Shown here one piece after another: positions 6,070 through 13,584 of a stretch of 13,912 nucleotides of DNA. Every line of letters starts with the position of its first letter. Position 1 is the first letter of the stretch. The position numbers and the translations under genes are program-made. The notes below the pieces were generated by a model, which saw only the letters and a list, made by a program, of their open reading frames with translations, searched no databases and was not told where the DNA came from. Source of the stretch: Phycisphaerae bacterium (lineage in GTDB: Bacteria; Planctomycetota; Phycisphaerae; UBA1845; Fen-1342); assembly GCA_022842805.1 (NCBI GenBank), contig JALHOX010000002.1, positions 24,231-38,142 of the forward strand. Direction: 5' to 3'.

Positions 6070-7169
6070 CTACCGGTCTGCCGATTTCGTGGTTCGGACT
6101 GGCCGCCGCCGCCAGCTTCGCGATCGGCGCCATCGCGACGCGGGCGGCGATCTCGATTTCGCCGCGTATCGGCTTCGTCGACAAGCCCGGCGGGCATAAA
6201 TCGCACACGGCGAGCAAGCCCTATGGCGGCGGGACGGCGATCCTCGTCGCCGCGTGGCTGCCGTTGCTCGTCGGGTTGACGCTGGCGGTGTTCCTGCCGG
6301 TCGATGCGCTGCCGGCGGAGATCGCCGAGAAGGCGCGTCACTACCTCGGCGGTCTGCGCGAGCGGGCGCATGAGGGCTTCATCATCCTCGCGGGCGGCGT
6401 CGTGCTGCATCTGATGGGGTTGATCGACGATGTGAAGCCGCTCGGCCCGGAGGTGAAGCTGCCGGTGATTTTGGGGGTGTCGGTCGCGGTCAGCGCGTTC
6501 GCCGATGTGCGCTTGATCGAGATGGCGGGGCTGCCGACGTCGATCGCGCTCGCGACGCTGTGGTGTACGGTGATCATCAATTCGTTCAATTTCCTCGACA
6601 ACATGGACGGCCTCAGCGCCGGGATCGCGCTGATCTGCGCGCTGGCGCTGCTCTATTGCGGCTGGTTCGCGGGGCAGGTGTTGGTGCCGGCGGTGGCGGC
6701 GGTGCTGGCCGGCGGGCTGGCGGGCTTTCTGCTCTTCAACTTTCCGCCGGCCCGCATTTTCATGGGCGACGCAGGCAGCCTGCTGGTCGGCTACGCGATC
6801 GCAGTGCTCTCGATCCGCACGACCTATTTCCCGAGTGGCGCCGGACAGCCCCCCTTCGCGCTGGCGATGCCGCTGGCGATTCTCGCGGTGCCGCTCTACG
6901 ACTTTTGCACGGTGATCGGCATTCGAATTGCTGAGGGGCGCAACCCCTTGAAGGGCGACCAGCGCCATTTCTCGCATCGGCTCGTTGAGCACGGCCTCTC
7001 GCGGCGCTTCGCGGTGATCACGATCTACATCGCCACCGCGGCGACGGCCCTGGCAGGCACGCTGTTGCCGGGGGCGGATCTGCGGCAGACCCTGACAATC
7101 GTCGCGATCGTGCTGCTGGTGCTGACGATCATCGGCATTCTGGAGCGCCCGGTGGCGAAGACGCCATGA
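6066..7169 (+). CDS. MraY/WecA-family glycosyl-1-phosphate transferase
   Basis: This integral membrane enzyme (367 aa) transfers a sugar-1-phosphate, usually N-acetylhexosamine-1-phosphate, from a UDP-sugar to undecaprenyl phosphate, the first step of building a lipid-linked glycan. Motifs in order: DKPGGHKSH at 39-47, GLIDD with the Mg-binding Asp121-Asp122, NSFNFLDNMDGL at 172-183, FMGDAGS at 232-238, and the HxxH-type loop QRHFSHR at 299-305. About ten hydrophobic helices are visible. The WecA/TagO-like branch is more likely than MraY because of the RHFSHR loop and the lack of a dcw cell-wall cluster around it. It starts at TTG, overlapping the DUF4416 stop, with GAGGAG upstream; its own stop overlaps the ligase start (ATGA). 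A long upstream extension of the frame lies antisense-free but out of frame within DUF4416 and is not real. Confidence 0.93.
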   Translation: MTTGLPISWFGLAAAASFAIGAIATRAAISISPRIGFVDKPGGHKSHTASKPYGGGTAILVAAWLPLLVGLTLAVFLPVDALPAEIAEKARHYLGGLRERAHEGFIILAGGVVLHLMGLIDDVKPLGPEVKLPVILGVSVAVSAFADVRLIEMAGLPTSIALATLWCTVIINSFNFLDNMDGLSAGIALICALALLYCGWFAGQVLVPAVAAVLAGGLAGFLLFNFPPARIFMGDAGSLLVGYAIAVLSIRTTYFPSGAGQPPFALAMPLAILAVPLYDFCTVIGIRIAEGRNPLKGDQRHFSHRLVEHGLSRRFAVITIYIATAATALAGTLLPGADLRQTLTIVAIVLLVLTIIGILERPVAKTP

Positions 7170-9571
7170 ATTCGGGATCTAGGTCCCGAAACCCCGATAC
7201 GAACGTGCGCTCCGCGAATGTTGAACTCGCGGTCGGATTAACGCTCACGTCCGCCGCCGCCATCTCCATTCTGGCGGTTCGGCCGCTCCTATCCGAAGTG
7301 TTCGAACCGGTATCGCTCGGCTTTCTCGGCACATTCGAAATCTCCAATCAAATCACGCCCTTGCTGACGCTCGGACTCGATGCTGCGCTGCTTGTGCTGG
7401 CGGCATTTCATCTGTCGCCGCGTCGGCTCGATGCGACGTGGCTGCTAACGACGGGAGCGCTGACGGGCCTGGTGGTCGCTGTTGCGCTGTCGAGCCTGGC
7501 CGCGTCGAACGGGACACTGGCGCTGCGCGCCGGATTCAGCATGATCGCCCCCGCAATAATTGCGGCGGCGATTCTGTCTGCGCGCCAATCCAGCGTTTTT
7601 CGGCGAACCGTGTTGTCGGCCGGCCTGGCGACGGCTGTTGTGTTCGCGTTGAAGTGTTGGCTCCAGGTGTATGTCGAGTTCCCCGAAACGCGCGCGGATT
7701 GGGAGCAGCGCAAAGCGCAGCTTGGTGTGGAGGGTTACCGCCCCGAACTGATCAATTTTGAGCGCCGGTTGTTAGCTGCGGAGCCGTCGGGATACCAGTC
7801 TCATAGCAATGTTGCGGCTTCGCTGCTGATGTTGGGCCTGCTACCGCTCATAGCCATCGCTCTTGCTGCGCGAGTGCGAGCCACCGATTCCGTGCCGGCA
7901 TTGGCCAGCGCGCTGACCGAAAAAGATAATCGACTTCCCGCAATCCTAATTCCCGCTTTCGCCCTCCTTCTGCTTGGCGGCGCACTGGCTAAGACCGGGA
8001 GCGCCGGCGCTTACGTCTCCTCGCTGGTTGGTCTCGCTACGCTGCTCATGCTGCAGACCCCGCGGGTCGCGCGGCAGCCCGCGTGGAAGCTTTTGACTGG
8101 ATTGTGGGCGACATACGCCATGTTCTTGGTTGCCCTGCTGGGGTGGGGTGTTCTTCGCGGCAGTTTCCCTCACGCGTCGTTGACCTTCCGGTGGGAGTAT
8201 TGGGCGGCAGGTTGGAATGCTTGGCTCGAACAACCGTGGACAGGCCTCGGTCGCGAGAACTTCCTGGCCGGCTATCTTCAATTCAAGCAGGCCTGGGCCA
8301 CAGAGGAGGTACGCAATCCGCACAGCATCTGGGCGACGCTGCTGTTCGAGTTGGGACCGCTCGGACTGGTTAGCGGTGCCACATTATTGATCTTGGCGCT
8401 TTGGCATTGCATTCGACATGCGAGGGATGACCGTGATGAGCGTCCGGAGTCTGTCTCAGACGACCGTCCGCGATCCATTGCGGAGGCGCGAATCGCAGGC
8501 GACCGATGGCTTCCTTACGTCGTGCCGCCCGGCGTGATCGGGCTTCATGCGTTCGTCGGCGAGAATCACTTTGAAGTACCCGGCTGGGGGGTGATCTGGC
8601 TGACAGAGATCGCCTTTGCGTGGCTCGCGGCGTACGCACTTTTCCAATTCGCGCTGCATGTCGCGATGAGTAGTGAGCGTGGCCAGGCGGTGGTATCCGC
8701 CGGTCTTGCAGCAGCGGTCGTGGCCGCCGTCTTTCATAACACCATCGACTTCAGTCTCACGGTCCCCGCCGGCCAGGCGATGCTCGCGCTACTGATTACA
8801 GCTGCGGGCAGCGGCGGGACCCGGTTGGCAGCGGTTCGCGCTGCTCCTCGAGCGGCGATGGGCTTTTTTGCAGCACTGATCGTTGTCATGGCGCTGGGCA
8901 TTCTCTACGCATACAAAGTGTTGGTCCCAGGGCTGGTGGCAGAGCGACTGCGTGCTTCAGCGCTACGCGCTCCGAGTTCTTCCGCAGATTTTGTGTCGGT
9001 CCATGAGAAGATTCGCCGCGTCGCGTCGCGGACGGCGCTGGACCCGAGCATTCCGCGAAGCGCGGTGCGCGTCTGGCTGCGACGAGCGCGCGACGCATCA
9101 TCCCCCGCGTTCGCAATCGCGCACACGCAAATGGCGCGCGAGTGGATCGCCCTTGCGATTCAGCGCGACCCACGCTCCCTCACGAATGTCCGGCTCGCCG
9201 CCGATGTTGAGGTCGTCGCCGCTCGCTGTGCCACCAGCGACTCGGATCGCGTTGCCGCGCTCGAAGCCGCGCTTCGATATCGTCGCCGGGCGACGGAGCT
9301 TTACCCCACCGACCCACGCGGACAGATTCAACTCGCGGTCGCGGCGGCGGACTATTGCGGCGTCGCGAAGCAGGTGTCCGCTTCGCAGCCCGCAGAGTCT
9401 GCGGCGTCGACTCGCGAGGCGGCGACCGAGGGACTGGCTGCGTTAAAACGCGCCCGGGAAATCGACGCGACGCGAAAGCCGATCGATGTCGTTCGCCTGC
9501 AGCCGGAAGAGCTGCGGCAGATGGAGGAATTGCGAAGTGCGCTAGTGCGATTCGCGGAGCTGAAGCGGTGA
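7166..9571 (+). CDS. O-antigen ligase/polymerase-type membrane protein
   Basis: The 801-aa product has many membrane helices and the Wzy_C/O-antigen ligase signature: a conserved Arg342 in FRWEYWAAGW, then PWTGLGRENFLAGY (357-370) and NPHSIWATLLFELGPLGLV (384-402) with the likely catalytic His386 in the large external loop. An upstream motif, GYQSHSNVAASLL (209-221), matches the HxN segment of this superfamily. Such proteins join or polymerise lipid-linked glycans on the outer face of the inner membrane. A hydrophilic linker at 418-446 splits the helices, and after the last helix (about 563-590) comes a soluble region of about 210 residues, largely helical and TPR-like (residues 650-800). Third-position GC looks lower by eye than in the upstream genes. 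Its start overlaps the transferase stop. Ligase versus polymerase cannot be settled from sequence. Confidence 0.85.
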   Translation: MNSGSRSRNPDTNVRSANVELAVGLTLTSAAAISILAVRPLLSEVFEPVSLGFLGTFEISNQITPLLTLGLDAALLVLAAFHLSPRRLDATWLLTTGALTGLVVAVALSSLAASNGTLALRAGFSMIAPAIIAAAILSARQSSVFRRTVLSAGLATAVVFALKCWLQVYVEFPETRADWEQRKAQLGVEGYRPELINFERRLLAAEPSGYQSHSNVAASLLMLGLLPLIAIALAARVRATDSVPALASALTEKDNRLPAILIPAFALLLLGGALAKTGSAGAYVSSLVGLATLLMLQTPRVARQPAWKLLTGLWATYAMFLVALLGWGVLRGSFPHASLTFRWEYWAAGWNAWLEQPWTGLGRENFLAGYLQFKQAWATEEVRNPHSIWATLLFELGPLGLVSGATLLILALWHCIRHARDDRDERPESVSDDRPRSIAEARIAGDRWLPYVVPPGVIGLHAFVGENHFEVPGWGVIWLTEIAFAWLAAYALFQFALHVAMSSERGQAVVSAGLAAAVVAAVFHNTIDFSLTVPAGQAMLALLITAAGSGGTRLAAVRAAPRAAMGFFAALIVVMALGILYAYKVLVPGLVAERLRASALRAPSSSADFVSVHEKIRRVASRTALDPSIPRSAVRVWLRRARDASSPAFAIAHTQMAREWIALAIQRDPRSLTNVRLAADVEVVAARCATSDSDRVAALEAALRYRRRATELYPTDPRGQIQLAVAAADYCGVAKQVSASQPAESAASTREAATEGLAALKRAREIDATRKPIDVVRLQPEELRQMEELRSALVRFAELKR

Positions 9572-9572
9572 G

Positions 9573-9592
9573 GGCGGCACTAGGAAGCCGCC
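9573..9592 (+). terminator. Weak terminator-like hairpin after the ligase gene
   Basis: GGCGGC (9573-9578) pairs with GCCGCC (9587-9592) around ACTAGGAA, starting one base after the stop codon. GATTCTTTGAT follows, a poor T-tract. It could attenuate rather than end transcription into the next gene. Confidence 0.35.
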
Positions 9593-9682
9593 GATTCTTT
9601 GATCGAGCGACACCGCATCGAGAGCGCCGTTAGGATGCCATTTATCGACGTTGGCAAACCACAAACAGCGAGGAGTCGAAGC

Positions 9683-10186
9683 ATGTCGCGTAGCAGCTCC
9701 AACCGCTTCGGCGGCGTTGATCATGCAAGCCGATTGAGGCGCGCCGCATCCGGCATCGTCGCGGCATTCGTCATCATGCAGGCCGGGACAGGATGCTCTG
9801 TTTTCGATGCAATGCAGATTCAGGGTGTGTTGATGCGCCAAGCCGACGAGTGGAATCGCGGGAACATCGACGCGTTCATGAACTTTTACTGGAATTCTGA
9901 GAAGTTGACGTTTTCGTCGGCGGGGCAGACACGTCGAGGCTGGACTGCGACGCGCGATCACTTCAAGTCACGCTACGACACGCGGGAGAAAATGGGAGTG
10001 CTGCGCTTCAGTGATCTCAAGATCGAATCACTCTCACCCAACGCCGCCTATGTATTGGGCCGCTGGGATCTCGTGCGCACCGCACCGGACAAGCCAGTCG
10101 GGGGCGTGTTTACGCTGGTTGTTGCCAAGCTTGATAATGCCTGGCGAATCATCCACGACCATACATCCGTCGACGCCCCGAAATAA
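9683..10186 (+). CDS. DUF4440/SnoaL-like lipoprotein
   Basis: The best start is the ATG at 9683: GAGGAG at 9670-9675 with a seven-base spacer. The longer in-frame start at 9599 lies on the hairpin of the previous gene. The 167-aa product has a basic N-terminus, a hydrophobic run (SGIVAAFVIM) and a lipobox-like GTGC with Cys38; position -3 is Gly instead of Leu, a weak but usable site. After the Cys comes a NTF2-like fold of the DUF4440 type: a helix around RQADEWNRGNIDAFMNFYW, a beta-rich middle, GRWDLVRT, and a closing strand pair FTLVVAKLDNAWRIIHDHTS. Such domains bind small ligands or act as unspecific enzymes; no catalytic residues are assignable. It follows the ligase gene by 111 bases and may be co-transcribed or separate. 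Confidence 0.8.
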   Translation: MSRSSSNRFGGVDHASRLRRAASGIVAAFVIMQAGTGCSVFDAMQIQGVLMRQADEWNRGNIDAFMNFYWNSEKLTFSSAGQTRRGWTATRDHFKSRYDTREKMGVLRFSDLKIESLSPNAAYVLGRWDLVRTAPDKPVGGVFTLVVAKLDNAWRIIHDHTSVDAPK

Positions 10187-10396
10187 ATCGCTTCTCAGTT
10201 CTGAAATGGGCCCGTGCGGGCAGAATGCCCGCACTCCCCGACAAACCCCGCAAATCCCGCCCCGCCGCTTGCCTTCCTGCTGCGCCGTTTTGCACTCTTC
10301 GTCTGACGGCACACCGCGCGCCGGACCAGCAATCCGCGCAAATGCCGCCGGTGCGAACCCGAAACGAGAGGCCCGCGCAGCAGACGCAAACAAGCC
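10187..10396. other. Intergenic region with a palindromic repeat
   Basis: About 210 bases containing the palindrome at 10214-10234 and otherwise C-rich plus-strand DNA. I see no Shine-Dalgarno and no clear promoter before the TPR gene; TTGCAC near 10289 has no matching -10 box. Confidence 0.45.
10214..10234. repeat. REP-like perfect palindrome, 9-bp arms
   Basis: Arm GTGCGGGCA, loop GAA, arm TGCCCGCAC: nine perfect pairs and a three-base loop, 28 bases after the stop of the lipoprotein gene. No T-tract follows on either strand, so it is not a classical terminator. From memory, palindromes of the type GTGCGGGCA-nnn-TGCCCGCAC recur in planctomycete intergenic DNA; that recall is unverified here. 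It has the same 9-3-9 layout as the hairpin at 91-111. Confidence 0.65.
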
Positions 10397-12043
10397 ATGA
10401 GCATCGACGCCACTGGTACAGCGACCCTCCTCGGCTCCGTCTTCGGTTCGGGCGCAGCTTCCGCCCCCGGGCTCCCCGGCCTTCGCAGCAGTCAACGCAC
10501 CACCGCCGCCAGCTTCGGCCCCGCCGCGCTGCTGAATCTCGGCGCCACGGCGGCGGACAATGTGCTGCAAGCGGCGTACGGCAACCTGCAGCAGCGGCCC
10601 ACCGCGCGCACGTCGGAAAAACAACGCAAAGAGTTTCAGAAGACGCTCGGCAACGCGATGGCGGCCCACGCCACCGGCAACACCGCCGGCGCCAAGGCGC
10701 AGATCCAGGGGCTGCTGAAGAAAGACCCGACCTACGCGCTGGCCTATCAGGCGCTGGGCAATATCGCGCTCGACAAGAAAGACTATGTCGAGGCCGAACG
10801 CATGTTCCGCCGGGCCGATTACCTCGGCCCGCAATACGGCTTCAAGGCTGACGCGGAGAATGCCGCCATCCTGCAGAAGGGCGACGGCGCGGTGATCGCG
10901 CGGGCGAAGATCCTGGTCGGCAGCTCCAGCAGCCGCGACGACGGCATTCGACTGTTGGTCGGCCTGACGCAGCGAACGCCTGACAATGCCGAGGCCCGCA
11001 TCCTGCTGGGCGATGCGTTGCTCAGCAAAGGCGACGCGGTGAACGGGATCGATCAGCTCCGGCTGGCGCTCGACTCGGCCAGCAGCACGCAACTCGGCAG
11101 CATCGAATCACGCGTGCGCGGCCTGATCGCAAAGGCGCCCGGCTCAGCGATCTTGCGCAACATCCTCGGCCAAACCCAGCTCGCTCGCGGCGATGCCCAG
11201 GGGGCGTTGCAGAGCCTGCAGACCGCGACGCAACTCGCCGAGGGCGACCCGAGCTATGCAGTCGCGGAAGCGCCGGCGTGGGTGGCGGTGGGCCGCGAGG
11301 CGCTGGGCCGCAACGATTTCAATTCGGCCCTTTCGGCGCTGCAGCGGGCCCGCGACCGCGACTACCTTGGCGAAGAGACGCGCATCGCCCAAGCCGAGGG
11401 TTTCGCCGCGCGCGGGCACTATCGCCTGCGCCTGGGGGCGGCGAAGGACGCAGTGAGCGATTTTCGCGAAGCGGCGCTGACGCTGAGCAGCTTTGGCGAT
11501 GAGGCGTTTCGCCGTCGCACCGCGGATGGCGCCTATCGCGCGGGTTTGATCCTCGCGGCGCGACGACAGGCCGCGGGCGAACCCGTGGGCGACGAAGTGC
11601 TCGCGTTTCAGGCCGCCTTTGATCTCGACCGGACGAACGTCGCCAACAAGCGCCGCTTGGCGGATACGCGCGTCGCCATCGGCGACGAGTTCGCCAGCGC
11701 CGGCAAGTACAAAGATGCGGCGTATTCCTACAAGCGGGCGTGGGAGCTGTTTAACAACGACGCGACCTATCGCGGCAACGCGGTCGATGCCTTCTCGCGC
11801 TACGCCGAGCAGCAACTGACCGCGCTCGACTACGACCGGGCCATCGAGATGTATGGCGAAGCCCACCGCATCGATCGCGACCGGGCCGATGCGCGGCAAG
11901 GGCTCGCAGGTGCGCACAGTGCCCGCGGTCTCGACCATCTCGCCAATGGCCGCATCAATGCCGCGCTAGAGGATTTCCGCGAAGCGGTTCGGCTGGATCC
12001 GGAGAATGCGACCTATGCCCAGCATCTGGCGGATTTGGACTGA
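10397..12043 (+). CDS. TPR-repeat protein, 548 aa
   Basis: The product carries tetratricopeptide repeats over most of its length. The clearest are DPTYALAYQALGNIALDKKDYVEAERMF (110-137), the unit at 195-225, SAILRNILGQTQLARGDAQGALQSL (250-274), the unit at 296-318, the pair at 428-453 and 468-494, and LDHLANGRINAALEDFREAVRLDPENATY (512-540). TPRs bind peptides and act as scaffolds; the partner is unknown. The N-terminal 40 residues are low in charge and rich in Gly, Ala, Ser and Thr, and are not a standard signal peptide. No Shine-Dalgarno precedes the ATG at 10397, so the true start could differ by a little, or the transcript could be leaderless. The gene stands alone, convergent with the anti-sigma gene; the 122-bp gap after it shows no clear terminator. 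Confidence 0.88.
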   Translation: MSIDATGTATLLGSVFGSGAASAPGLPGLRSSQRTTAASFGPAALLNLGATAADNVLQAAYGNLQQRPTARTSEKQRKEFQKTLGNAMAAHATGNTAGAKAQIQGLLKKDPTYALAYQALGNIALDKKDYVEAERMFRRADYLGPQYGFKADAENAAILQKGDGAVIARAKILVGSSSSRDDGIRLLVGLTQRTPDNAEARILLGDALLSKGDAVNGIDQLRLALDSASSTQLGSIESRVRGLIAKAPGSAILRNILGQTQLARGDAQGALQSLQTATQLAEGDPSYAVAEAPAWVAVGREALGRNDFNSALSALQRARDRDYLGEETRIAQAEGFAARGHYRLRLGAAKDAVSDFREAALTLSSFGDEAFRRRTADGAYRAGLILAARRQAAGEPVGDEVLAFQAAFDLDRTNVANKRRLADTRVAIGDEFASAGKYKDAAYSYKRAWELFNNDATYRGNAVDAFSRYAEQQLTALDYDRAIEMYGEAHRIDRDRADARQGLAGAHSARGLDHLANGRINAALEDFREAVRLDPENATYAQHLADLD

Positions 12044-12165
12044 GCGCGGGCCGAAGCGGAGATATCGACTAGCGACTTGCCAATAGCGAACGGAAAGCCG
12101 CGGCGGGGCGGCGAAGCAGGCCGATCGCGGCATGCATTGCCATGTCGCCGATGCACCGTTTCCCA

Positions 12166-12795
12166 TCATGCGGCGATGTCGTCGCCGATTCCCGTGGTGA
12201 CGAGCAGCAGGCATCCACCGACCGTGTAGGACGGCGTGTGTTCCGAACCGGCGGGGGCGCGCACATAATCGCCGGCGCGGAGAATCGTGCCGAAGGTGTG
12301 CAGGTCACCTTCGATCACGTAGCACTCTTCGTCGACGCCGTGCGGATGTACCGGCGCGACGGCGCCCGCCCGCATGCGAATCAGAATGGTGAGCAGATTG
12401 CGGGTCTTGTCTTCGAAGAGCTTGCACAGCTCGATGCCCGGTACGCCGTAGGGTTCCCAGTTGAACGCATGGTTGCGGTGAACCACGACGCCGGGGATGG
12501 CGCGGGTCGCGGGATTGCCCGCTTCCTGGGCCTCCAGTCGCTCCCGCTCGGCGGCGTGTTCCCGGTCGATCCGCTTGAGCAGAGCGTCGCGCACCGACGG
12601 CGACGGGGCGACGGGTGTGATCTCGTCGAATAGCGCTTTCGCGCCGGCGATGCAGGCCTGGTACTCACTCGTGCACAGCGGACAGCCGGCGGCGAGGCGG
12701 CCTTCGAAGGAGCGGGCCTCGGCGTCGGGCAGCGCACCGGCGCAATACAAAGCGGCGGTGTCGCCGGGCAATTCGTGCATGGGTTGTTGACTCAT
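12166..12795 (-). CDS. Cupin anti-sigma factor, ChrR-like
   Basis: The 209-aa product has the ChrR layout: an N-terminal anti-sigma domain that holds the cognate ECF sigma factor, and a C-terminal cupin that senses the signal. In the N-terminal part, His7 and the pair Cys38/Cys41 (GCPLC) resemble the zinc site, but the His usually found just before the Cys pair is Arg33 (FEGRLAAGC). The cupin shows both motifs: His150, His152 and Glu156 in VHPHGVDEECYVIEGD, and APAGSEH with His186. These residues normally bind a metal. The start at 12795 overlaps the sigma-factor stop (ATGA), which fixes it; a 110-codon extension upstream is shadow of the sigma gene. The signal is unknown; in Rhodobacter, ChrR responds to singlet oxygen. 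Confidence 0.88.
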   Translation of the reverse strand: MSQQPMHELPGDTAALYCAGALPDAEARSFEGRLAAGCPLCTSEYQACIAGAKALFDEITPVAPSPSVRDALLKRIDREHAAERERLEAQEAGNPATRAIPGVVVHRNHAFNWEPYGVPGIELCKLFEDKTRNLLTILIRMRAGAVAPVHPHGVDEECYVIEGDLHTFGTILRAGDYVRAPAGSEHTPSYTVGGCLLLVTTGIGDDIAA

Positions 12796-13340
12796 GCGAG
12801 ACTCGCTTCGCTGGGCGCGCCCAGCTTCTCGCGCAGGCGCTGCAGCGCGGCGCGGATGCGGGTTTTGACGGTGCCGAGCGGCAGTTTCGTCGCGTCGGCG
12901 ATTTCCTGGTGAGTGAGGCCCTGGTAGAACGACAGATCGATGAGCTGTCGCTGTTCCGGCGGAAGGATCGTCAGCGCGGCGCGGGCCTGCTCTGTCGACT
13001 CTGCGTCCGCGATCGGCTCGCTGGGATCTTGCTGCACAGCGCGGTCCAAGGCGGCGTCGGCCGAAGTGAGCCGACGTTTGCGAAGCTGGTCGTGGGCTCG
13101 CGAACGCGTCAGCAGCATCACCCACAAGCTGGGGGCGCCGCGCGAGGCGTCGAAGCGCTCAGCCTGTTGCCAGACTTGCCAGAAGACGTCTTGCAAGACG
13201 TCTTCGGCGACGGCGCGATCGCGGAGCATCTTCAGCAGGAGGCCAAACGCTCGCGGCGAGTGCCGATCGTAAAATTCGGCGAAGGCCGGGCGGCTGCCGC
13301 GGGCGATTTCGGCGAGCAGAGTTTCGTCAGCAATCGGCAT
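12792..13340 (-). CDS. ECF RNA polymerase sigma factor
   Basis: The 182-aa product is a group 4 (ECF) sigma-70 factor. Region 2 spans about 15-90, with AFAEFYDRHSPRAFGLL and the core-binding AEDVLQDVFWQVW (45-57). A linker at 92-117 follows, then region 4 at 118-172 with LPPEQRQLIDLSFYQGLTHQEIA and the recognition helix PLGTVKTRIRAALQRL. The ATG at 13340 is chosen because homology begins at once (MPIADETLLAEIARGSRPAF); the upstream Shine-Dalgarno is weak (AGG, seven-base spacer), and the 140-codon extension runs into the epimerase gene. Together with the overlapping anti-sigma gene it forms an RpoE-ChrR-like pair, in which the sigma factor often activates its own operon. Target promoters cannot be read from the window. 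Confidence 0.93.
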   Translation of the reverse strand: MPIADETLLAEIARGSRPAFAEFYDRHSPRAFGLLLKMLRDRAVAEDVLQDVFWQVWQQAERFDASRGAPSLWVMLLTRSRAHDQLRKRRLTSADAALDRAVQQDPSEPIADAESTEQARAALTILPPEQRQLIDLSFYQGLTHQEIADATKLPLGTVKTRIRAALQRLREKLGAPSEASLA

Positions 13341-13364
13341 GGCAGTGCCTGAGGGGCGGCGGCC

Positions 13365-13418
13365 GGTCGGCGCGAAAGTCGGTCGGCAAGGATTACGGCT
13401 TGCCGAGACGCGCCGACC
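13365..13418 (-). promoter_or_regulatory. Nested hairpin in the sigma-operon leader
   Basis: The outer arms GGTCGGCGCG (13365-13374) and CGCGCCGACC (13409-13418) are perfectly complementary over ten bases. Inside, TCGGCAAG (13383-13390) pairs perfectly with CTTGCCGA (13399-13406) around an eight-base loop. The structure sits 25 to 78 bases before the sigma-factor start and after the candidate promoter, so it would be in the 5' leader of the mRNA. It could affect translation or stability, or be the terminator of the epimerase transcript, though no T-tract follows. It matches no riboswitch I know. Confidence 0.55.
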
Positions 13419-13436
13419 CACCATTTTCGGATCGGA

Positions 13437-13465
13437 AGTGTATGAATTTGAGGCTTCTCGGACAA
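13437..13465 (-). promoter_or_regulatory. Candidate sigma-70-type promoter of the sigma operon
   Basis: On the minus strand, TTGTCC (13465-13460) and TACACT (13442-13437) are 17 bases apart and match the housekeeping consensus at 4 of 6 positions each. It lies about 97 bases before the sigma-factor ATG. The spacing is good, but the consensus in this lineage is uncertain, and an ECF-type autoregulated promoter elsewhere in the gap is equally possible. Confidence 0.35.
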
Positions 13466-13554
13466 GCGCAACCGATAGCCGTTGGTCAGGGGCAATGAGC
13501 ATCGGGGAAATTCCGTAGCGTGGCAGGCCGAGAATCTGCCATGGATACGCGGCC

Positions 13555-13584
13555 GGAATCGCGCTGGATTCAGGGGAATCGCGC
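13555..13584. repeat. 10-bp direct repeat, possible operator
   Basis: GGAATCGCGC occurs at 13555-13564 and again at 13575-13584, 20 bases apart start to start, close to two helical turns. Between them GATTC (13567-13571) and GAATC (13576-13580) form a small inverted repeat. It lies about 90 bases upstream of the candidate promoter of the sigma operon. It may be a protein-binding site or chance. Confidence 0.35.

Noticed and set aside
12044..12165. Possible terminator between the TPR and anti-sigma genes
   Set aside because: GC-rich short stems exist (for example GCCGC with GCGGC) but none is long, isolated or followed by a T-tract.
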